DNA of 10,327 bases from Treponema sp. (GTDB lineage: Bacteria; Spirochaetota; Spirochaetia; Treponematales; Treponemataceae). Position numbers and translations under genes: made by a program. The notes under the pieces were generated by a model. It made no database searches, had not been told where the DNA came from, and saw only the letters and a program-made list of their open reading frames with translations. The DNA is taken from the NCBI GenBank assembly GCA_024691105.1, contig JAILNY010000188.1, positions 1-10,327 on the forward strand. The letters are read 5' to 3'. Shown here piece by piece: positions 5,737 through 10,327 of the stretch. Position 1 is the stretch's first letter; each line of letters begins with the position of its first letter.

Positions 5737-5759
5737 TGACAAAATATAAATAATTGTCA
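5737..5759. promoter_or_regulatory. Dyad TGACAA-N11-TTGTCA upstream of fabZ
   Basis: An inverted repeat with 6-bp arms flanks an 11-base all-A/T spacer. It lies 80-100 bases upstream of the fabZ start, where its promoter is expected, and the spacer contains TATATT on the minus strand. It could be an operator for a dimeric repressor over the -10 region. No consensus for a known regulator is recognised. Confidence 0.3.
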
Positions 5760-5860
5760 TTAGAATATTATCAGATTGAATTTAAAAATACAAGGGTGAA
5801 TTTTTCAAGGATTTTTTTTATTTCTTTTAGCTTTGTCAGATCATTTTTGTAAATCATTTA

Positions 5861-6598
5861 TCACTCTTCAACTTCTACAAAAAGATTAATTGATGCTGTT
5901 GAATCAGAAGCTGAATATTCTCCGCGCATATTGCCGCTTCCAGAAGTTAAAACATATTCATTAGAAGAAACTGGCTCGGTGGATTTATTCAAATTTACAG
6001 AACCTTCAACAGAATTTAAATACGGAGAAGTTTCTTTTAATGTTGAAAATTTTGCGCTCTGATTTTTTCTGACTGAATATGAACCGCAAGGCGCAGAAAG
6101 TTCTCCGGATTTTTGCGTAGAAGTTCTCCATACAGAAACCGTTCCGCTCTCTGCATCGACACGCGTTGAAGCAAAATAATTTCTCACCCCAAACACAGTT
6201 CCGCGAACCGAAGCGGTAGCAACCGGACCTCTCACAGTAAAATCTGCCCGGCGATCCTGCGTCTTTTTAACCTCAGACTTTACAGAACCCGCTGTAAGAT
6301 TTACCTTAACAGTATCGCTGCTTCCATTTTCAACAAGCTGCTCTAAAGTAATTCGACTCAACGGAGCAACCGTAATTTTAGAATTTTGATTTGCGCTTAC
6401 AAGCTGCAGGACCGCCTCAGACTTAAACCCAGTCTGAATCATCTCGCCTTGATTAATTTTCTCGCCAACATTTATATCGCGCCACGCGCCCTGTCGCTGC
6501 ACCTGAACTTTTCCAGAAACTGAAAGCACCTTTGCTTCAATAGAAAAAGCCGACATACAAAGTAAAGAACATATTACAAAAGTCAAAATTCTTTTCAT
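5861..6598 (-). CDS. FecR-domain exported protein
   Basis: This 245-residue protein has a signal peptide (MKRILTFVICSLLCMSAFSIEA, probable cleavage before KVLSV). A FecR domain follows over about residues 23-160: VLSVSGKVQVQRQGAWRDIN, VGEKINQGEMIQTG, SAVLQL-type strand, SRITLEQL, then the diagnostic TVRGPVATASVRGTVFGVRN and VDAESGTVSVW. The C-terminal 80 residues are low-complexity and Ser-rich. FecR domains occur in periplasmic sensors and in free-standing envelope proteins whose ligands are mostly unknown. No transmembrane anchor is visible, so this is likely periplasmic or surface-associated and not a classical FecR anti-sigma partner. It starts at ATG 6598 with a very strong AAGGGGGA nine bases upstream. 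It is the last gene of a three-gene operon, 20 bases after the OMP gene. Confidence 0.88.
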   Translation of the reverse strand: MKRILTFVICSLLCMSAFSIEAKVLSVSGKVQVQRQGAWRDINVGEKINQGEMIQTGFKSEAVLQLVSANQNSKITVAPLSRITLEQLVENGSSDTVKVNLTAGSVKSEVKKTQDRRADFTVRGPVATASVRGTVFGVRNYFASTRVDAESGTVSVWRTSTQKSGELSAPCGSYSVRKNQSAKFSTLKETSPYLNSVEGSVNLNKSTEPVSSNEYVLTSGSGNMRGEYSASDSTASINLFVEVEE

Positions 6599-6618
6599 AT
6601 AAAATTCCCCCTTAACAA

Positions 6619-7740
6619 TTAAAACGAAACTCTTGCGCGCACAGACAAATCAAAATAATTAACATCAGTTTTGTTAATATCAAAATACTGCTTCCATCCG
6701 ACAGCTAGCAAAACATCAGAAACAATCTGCCAGTCACAGCTTAATTCATATTGAACACCTTTAAGCTCATAATTTTTATTTCCGTCAAAGGCAATGTCTG
6801 CGCCAGCTTTTATAAGAAGATTTTCAATCGGCTTATAAGTTCCAGACAAACCAGAAATTAAAATTGAAGAATAAGTCGGCTCATTAAAAGAATTCAATGC
6901 CGCAATATTTGTAAAGCCTGTAAATTTTTGACCTGCAAAAATACAATTAAGTCCAATCGAAGCATTTGAAAAATAATAAGCAAGACGGCCATAAACAAGT
7001 GGAGAAACGACAAGAGGCTTTGCTTCTTCATTTACAAATCCGACAGATGTAATAACATTATACAACAGGTTTCCATAAATCATTCCGTAAAGGCAAACCG
7101 TCGCATAATATCTGTCGTATTTTTTTTGATCGATTCTAAAACTTGCCATTCCCTGCACTTCTAAAGTCTGCCCTGCAAAAAGATTAGGAAGAGAAACCGT
7201 TGCAATTGTATTAATATATCTGTCTGCAAGGGAATAAACCTTGGATGAATCAGCCCCCTTATAAAAAGATGAATTTATCATCTTAACAAGATTTGCATTT
7301 AAGAGACCTGTGTATGCAACATAAACAGATGCATCAATTGCCTGATTTTTTATGCGCGCAAAAATTCCATCTGCATTTTGAGCATAAATTATCGATGACA
7401 AATCTCCCGTAAAAAAACGGCCCGTATCTAATTCAAAAGTAAATGCATCAAAATCTTTTTTATAGAAAAGTTTTAACAAATCAATATCAAGATAATTGAA
7501 TACGCTTTTTGTATTAGATTTATATTCAAACTGATACATTCCCTCTGCAACAAAATAGTTTTCAGAATTTTTTGAAAGAGGAGTTTTTAGCCAGAGATAA
7601 ACAGAATCCTTCTGATCGATATACATTTTTTTTGCTGCATCAGTTTTTAAATCAGAATCATTTCGCAATAAAAATCCGTAATCAAATGCAAAACAATCTG
7701 CGCATAATAAAATTGCAAGAATAATAAAAATCTTTTTCAT
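6619..7740 (-). CDS. Putative outer membrane beta-barrel protein
   Basis: This 373-residue protein has a clear signal peptide, MKKIFIILAILLCADCFA, cleaved before FDYGFLL. The mature part is a series of alternating amphipathic strands rich in Tyr, Phe, Asn and Ser (for example FVAEGMYQFEYKS, DASVYVAYTGLL, YELSCDWQIVSDVLLAVGWK). It ends in LSVRARVSF, with the terminal Phe typical of outer membrane barrels. I know of no named family for it. Start ATG 7740 overlaps the stop of the upstream gene in an ATGA, so translation is coupled. The FecR-domain gene follows 20 bases later. The operon context suggests an envelope complex made from the small exported protein, this barrel and the FecR protein. 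The substrate or role is unknown. Confidence 0.8.
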   Translation of the reverse strand: MKKIFIILAILLCADCFAFDYGFLLRNDSDLKTDAAKKMYIDQKDSVYLWLKTPLSKNSENYFVAEGMYQFEYKSNTKSVFNYLDIDLLKLFYKKDFDAFTFELDTGRFFTGDLSSIIYAQNADGIFARIKNQAIDASVYVAYTGLLNANLVKMINSSFYKGADSSKVYSLADRYINTIATVSLPNLFAGQTLEVQGMASFRIDQKKYDRYYATVCLYGMIYGNLLYNVITSVGFVNEEAKPLVVSPLVYGRLAYYFSNASIGLNCIFAGQKFTGFTNIAALNSFNEPTYSSILISGLSGTYKPIENLLIKAGADIAFDGNKNYELKGVQYELSCDWQIVSDVLLAVGWKQYFDINKTDVNYFDLSVRARVSF

Positions 7741-8198
7741 TTTGCATCCTCCGTCGCATTCTCAGTCAGGCTGTTAAACAACCCAAGTGCATCCGCACCG
7801 CTGACTTTAGAATCCGGATCTATATGCAGAGGAATATATCCGCGTGCAACAAATTCTTTAAATGTATAGCGAGGAGATTTTTTTGAAACTGAATAAAACA
7901 AGCCGCCTTTTACATTAAGTGTTTTTGCAAAAAGCGAGCACAAACACTTAAGTGAAATTGCATCATCGGCTTTGTCATTTTCAGAAAAATATCCTTTTTG
8001 TTTTAATAATTCAAAAGCCTGATTTTCTGAAGTTCTGTCATTACTGAGTGACATATAAGATGCGGCAAGGTAAGCAGCCTGCGCATTTGTAATTTCAGTT
8101 GTATCAATAATTTTTGTTATTGTGTCAAAATTCTGTGCAAAAGAAAAAGTCTGAACACATGCAAAAAGCGCAAACGCAATCAAGATTTTTTTTATCAT
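7737..8198 (-). CDS. Small exported protein, SLH-like pattern
   Basis: This 153-residue protein begins with signal peptide MIKKILIAFALFACVQTFSFA, cleaved before QNFD. The mature region is helical. ITNAQAAYLAASYM, then AFELLKQKGYF and a later FKEFVARGYIP...KVSGADALGLFNSL loosely resemble the helix-turn spacing of S-layer-homology (SLH) repeats, in which a hydrophobic helix is followed by G-Y/F-I/F. I would not assign the family firmly. The start at ATG 8198 has AAGGTG five to six bases upstream. It is the first gene of the operon with the OMP and FecR genes, ending in an ATGA overlap, and it diverges from the CHASE2 cyclase gene. It probably acts in the periplasm at the cell envelope. Confidence 0.8.
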   Translation of the reverse strand: MIKKILIAFALFACVQTFSFAQNFDTITKIIDTTEITNAQAAYLAASYMSLSNDRTSENQAFELLKQKGYFSENDKADDAISLKCLCSLFAKTLNVKGGLFYSVSKKSPRYTFKEFVARGYIPLHIDPDSKVSGADALGLFNSLTENATEDAK

Positions 8199-8247
8199 AA
8201 TTCACCTTCTATTAAATACAGCAGGACTTTTCTGCGCTGCAAATTAT

Positions 8248-8282
8248 TAGTCAAATATCAAAGTGTCTGCTATAATATTATA
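8248..8282. promoter_or_regulatory. Divergent promoter region with shared palindromic -10
   Basis: On the plus strand TGCTATAAT (TATAAT at 8271-8276) is an extended -10, with only a weak -35 (TTAGTC region, 8247-8252). It would start the cyclase mRNA near 8283, about 40 bases before its TTG codon. TATAATATTATA (8271-8282) is a perfect 12-bp palindrome, so the minus strand also has TATAAT at 8277-8282, in position to serve the exported-protein operon. The minus-strand -35 is poor. Both promoters would overlap, so their activities could exclude each other. Confidence 0.6.
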
Positions 8283-8321
8283 CATCAATAATTCTATTTT
8301 TTATAGTACGGAGAATCAAAA

Positions 8322-10327
8322 TTGAAAAAATTCAAAACAGTTATTATAACAAGCACTGCAATTATTTTTTGTATAATTCTTTTTTCTATAGGTGCGCTGC
8401 AAAATGCTGATTACAAATTTTATGATTTTCTGTTGAGTTTAAGAAAGTCGCCGGTCGAATCTAAAAATCTTCTTTTAGTCGAAGCAGACAACATTGCACT
8501 CGAGCATATCGGACCGTGGCCATGGAAGCGCGACGTTTACGCAGACATGCTTTTAAGAATGAAAGAACTCGGAGCCCAAACCGCAGTTTTTGATATTGAA
8601 TATCTTTCACCTTCCAACTTTCCAGAGTGCGACCAGTATTTTTCGCGCGCAATTCAATTTTTTGGAAACACCTATCTTACAATTAACACAAAAGAACTTG
8701 ATATTGAATATTCAAATGACGACATCGATTACGCAAACAGCCGTTTTCTTTTTGACGTAACTGGCAAAAAAGATGAAATCCTTTTTGGAAACCGCATCAC
8801 CGCTTACGAAACTGTTCACGACACGACACGCGGCTTTTCTAAAATTGACTGGAATGATAAAAAATCTTTTGAAGATCTTGCAATGGGTTTTTCCCCTGCA
8901 ATGAATCTTTTTGTAAGCCGCGCAAAAGGTGCAGGCTTTACCAACATCGTAATCGACAAAGACGGTGTAAGACGTCGAGTAGAACTTTTGTCATATCAGG
9001 AAAGCCTGAACAAATCAGTAGCCCAGCTTGTATTAAGTCCGCTTTTAGCACAGCTTGAACCTGATTCAATTATCCGCACAAAAAATTCTCTCATCCTTAA
9101 AGGAGCACATCTGTCAAATCCAAAATCGCAGTCGTCTTCAGACCAAATTACAAAAGACATTAAGATTCCACTTGATCAATACGGCCGCATGCTTATCAAC
9201 TGGAATCACGCAAAATACAAAGACGCCTTCCGCGCAGAAAGTATTTTGTTTTTAAACACAATGGATAGAATCGAAGAAAATATTTATGCGGTTTTGCAAA
9301 ATCTTGTAATAGAATTTGAAGACTGGTCAAAAGAAAAATATGATGCAGAAATAGCAAAAAATTATCAAAAGCAGGCAGCCCTGCTCTGCCAGAATTATTC
9401 AGAAATTTTAGAGTTCAAAGAATTTCTTCTTTCAATCTGTGACGGCTACGACATAGAATCAAATGCAATTAACGGCGGCATTCCACAGGAATATTACGAT
9501 CAATATTTTTCACTCAGAAAACAATATTTTAATGACGTTACTTTATTCTCAGCTTTTAACCAACTAAGCGCTTTAATCAAACCGGAAGAACTGCAGCAAA
9601 CCTGGGACACACTTACTCACGAAATAAATTTATACAACGATATGTTCAATGAAAAATCAAAAATTTACAAAGACGCGTTCTGCATCATCGGTCAGACTGC
9701 AAGTTCTACAACCGACCTCGGTATTACGCCTTTTGAGCGCGCATACCCGAACATCGGCACACACGCAAACGTTTACAATACAATCATCAATCACGATTTT
9801 ATTACTCCGCTTAACGGTTTATGGGGAATTTTAATCGCAGCACTTCTTACACTCGCAATGACATATTTTACAGAAAAGAAAAAACCTCTCGTGCAGAACC
9901 TTGCAGGCATTTTATCGATTGCGCTTATTTTTGTAATACCGTTAATACTCATGAGAGCCGGCGGCATCTACCTTCCGTCGAGCGCACCGCTTTTAATCTC
10001 ACTGACTTCATACATCGCAATTACAATCCTGCGCTTTACCACTGCCGAAAAAGGCCGCCGCTTTTTAAAGACCACGTTCGGCGCCTACGTTGCTCCGGCC
10101 ATTGTCGATCAGATTGTAAAAAATCCGGAGCTTGCAAACCTTGGCGGTAAAAGCGAATATCTTACAGCACTCTTTTCTGATGTAAAAACTTTCTCTGGTT
10201 TTACAGAAGTAATCAACAACGAAGAAGGCGAAGAAAAAGGCGCCGAACGTCTTGTCGAAATCCTCAATGAATACCTCGGCGCGCTCAGTAACGCAATCAT
10301 GGATCACAATGGTACAATCGATAAATA
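8322..10327 (+). CDS. CHASE2-domain class III adenylate cyclase (3'-truncated by window)
   Basis: A single frame of 668 codons without a stop runs to the window end. It starts at TTG 8322, preceded by GGAGA at 8310-8314; no ATG is available before the first membrane helix. Residues 6-26 are a membrane anchor. A periplasmic CHASE2 sensor follows (LLLVEADNIALEHIGPWPWK, then later FCIIGQTASSTTDLGITPFE and YPNIGTHANVYNTII). Three membrane helices lie at about 500-517, 529-547 and 552-570. The cytoplasmic part begins FLKTTFGAYVAP and enters the class III cyclase fold, with the metal-binding Asp620 in LFSDVKTFSGF and the start of the NGTIDK(Y) motif at the edge. It should convert ATP to cAMP under control of an external signal. 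Substrate choice (ATP or GTP) cannot be read because those residues lie beyond the window. The CHASE2 region carries an extra helical segment of about 130 residues (315-446). Confidence 0.9.
   Translation, partial: MKKFKTVIITSTAIIFCIILFSIGALQNADYKFYDFLLSLRKSPVESKNLLLVEADNIALEHIGPWPWKRDVYADMLLRMKELGAQTAVFDIEYLSPSNFPECDQYFSRAIQFFGNTYLTINTKELDIEYSNDDIDYANSRFLFDVTGKKDEILFGNRITAYETVHDTTRGFSKIDWNDKKSFEDLAMGFSPAMNLFVSRAKGAGFTNIVIDKDGVRRRVELLSYQESLNKSVAQLVLSPLLAQLEPDSIIRTKNSLILKGAHLSNPKSQSSSDQITKDIKIPLDQYGRMLINWNHAKYKDAFRAESILFLNTMDRIEENIYAVLQNLVIEFEDWSKEKYDAEIAKNYQKQAALLCQNYSEILEFKEFLLSICDGYDIESNAINGGIPQEYYDQYFSLRKQYFNDVTLFSAFNQLSALIKPEELQQTWDTLTHEINLYNDMFNEKSKIYKDAFCIIGQTASSTTDLGITPFERAYPNIGTHANVYNTIINHDFITPLNGLWGILIAALLTLAMTYFTEKKKPLVQNLAGILSIALIFVIPLILMRAGGIYLPSSAPLLISLTSYIAITILRFTTAEKGRRFLKTTFGAYVAPAIVDQIVKNPELANLGGKSEYLTALFSDVKTFSGFTEVINNEEGEEKGAERLVEILNEYLGALSNAIMDHNGTIDK

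Noticed and set aside
5736..5770. Plus-strand TTGACA with TATAAA or TAGAAT as a promoter
   Set aside because: The spacing is off (19 bases for TAGAAT) and no plus-strand gene follows for more than 2.5 kb. The TTGACA is part of the dyad in an AT-rich gap.
5780..5860. Rho-independent terminator after the FecR operon
   Set aside because: CAAGG occurs twice as a direct repeat and not an inverted one, and the T-run is on the plus strand. No stem precedes a U tract in the minus-strand direction.
10065..10307. Minus-strand open frames opposite the cyclase domain
   Set aside because: They are antisense to a clearly conserved class III cyclase frame. Their translations have no recognisable features.

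Overview
The window looks like a piece of a low-GC spirochaete chromosome, most likely a host-associated Treponema or close relative. This rests on three things: a FecR-domain/outer-membrane gene set beside a CHASE2-type adenylate cyclase, an Rpn-family nuclease of a type I recognise from Treponema, and a decayed RHS/immunity gene array. The genus is inferred from gene content and is not proven by the sequence.

The left half (1-4965) is an AT-rich accessory island, almost all on the minus strand. Read in the direction of transcription, from right to left, it holds: a 94-residue stand-alone copy of EF-Tu domain 3; a HEAT-like protein with the DLNWPGA signature of DUF5071-like immunity proteins; a small Imm32-like protein; a membrane-anchored protein of unknown function; and an ankyrin-repeat gene broken by an in-frame TAG. 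A plus-strand Rpn-family nuclease follows. Last come a 5'-truncated RHS tip carrying a papain/NlpC-like C-terminal domain, and the start of a membrane-anchored ORF that overlaps its stop by ATGA and is cut by the window edge. I read this as a polymorphic-toxin cassette array: displaced toxin tips and orphan immunity genes with no full-length RHS gene in view.

From about 5000 to 5254 there is no convincing gene. This stretch holds a mosaic of palindromes and four diverged copies of a short motif, and the last palindrome forms the 3' end of fabZ.

The right half (5226-10327) is more ordinary chromosome. It holds fabZ, then a three-gene minus-strand operon: a small exported protein, a 373-residue beta-barrel-like outer membrane protein, and a FecR-domain protein. 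Diverging from that operon across a 123-bp intergenic region is a plus-strand gene for a CHASE2 sensor with a class III nucleotide cyclase domain. It is open to the window end and has 668 codons visible. The divergent pair shares a palindromic -10 region. A plausible reading is an envelope-sensing module in which the cyclase makes cAMP in response to signals at the periplasmic side.

The points most worth a second look are: a strong internal Shine-Dalgarno and ATG inside the Rpn gene that would make a 66-residue C-terminal protein, as described for Rpn intragenic antitoxins; the free-standing EF-Tu domain 3; the RHS tip with its overlapping membrane-anchored ORF; the ankyrin pseudogene whose apparent ATG start is really the M of a TPLM ankyrin motif; and the palindromic repeat that has become coding sequence at the end of fabZ.
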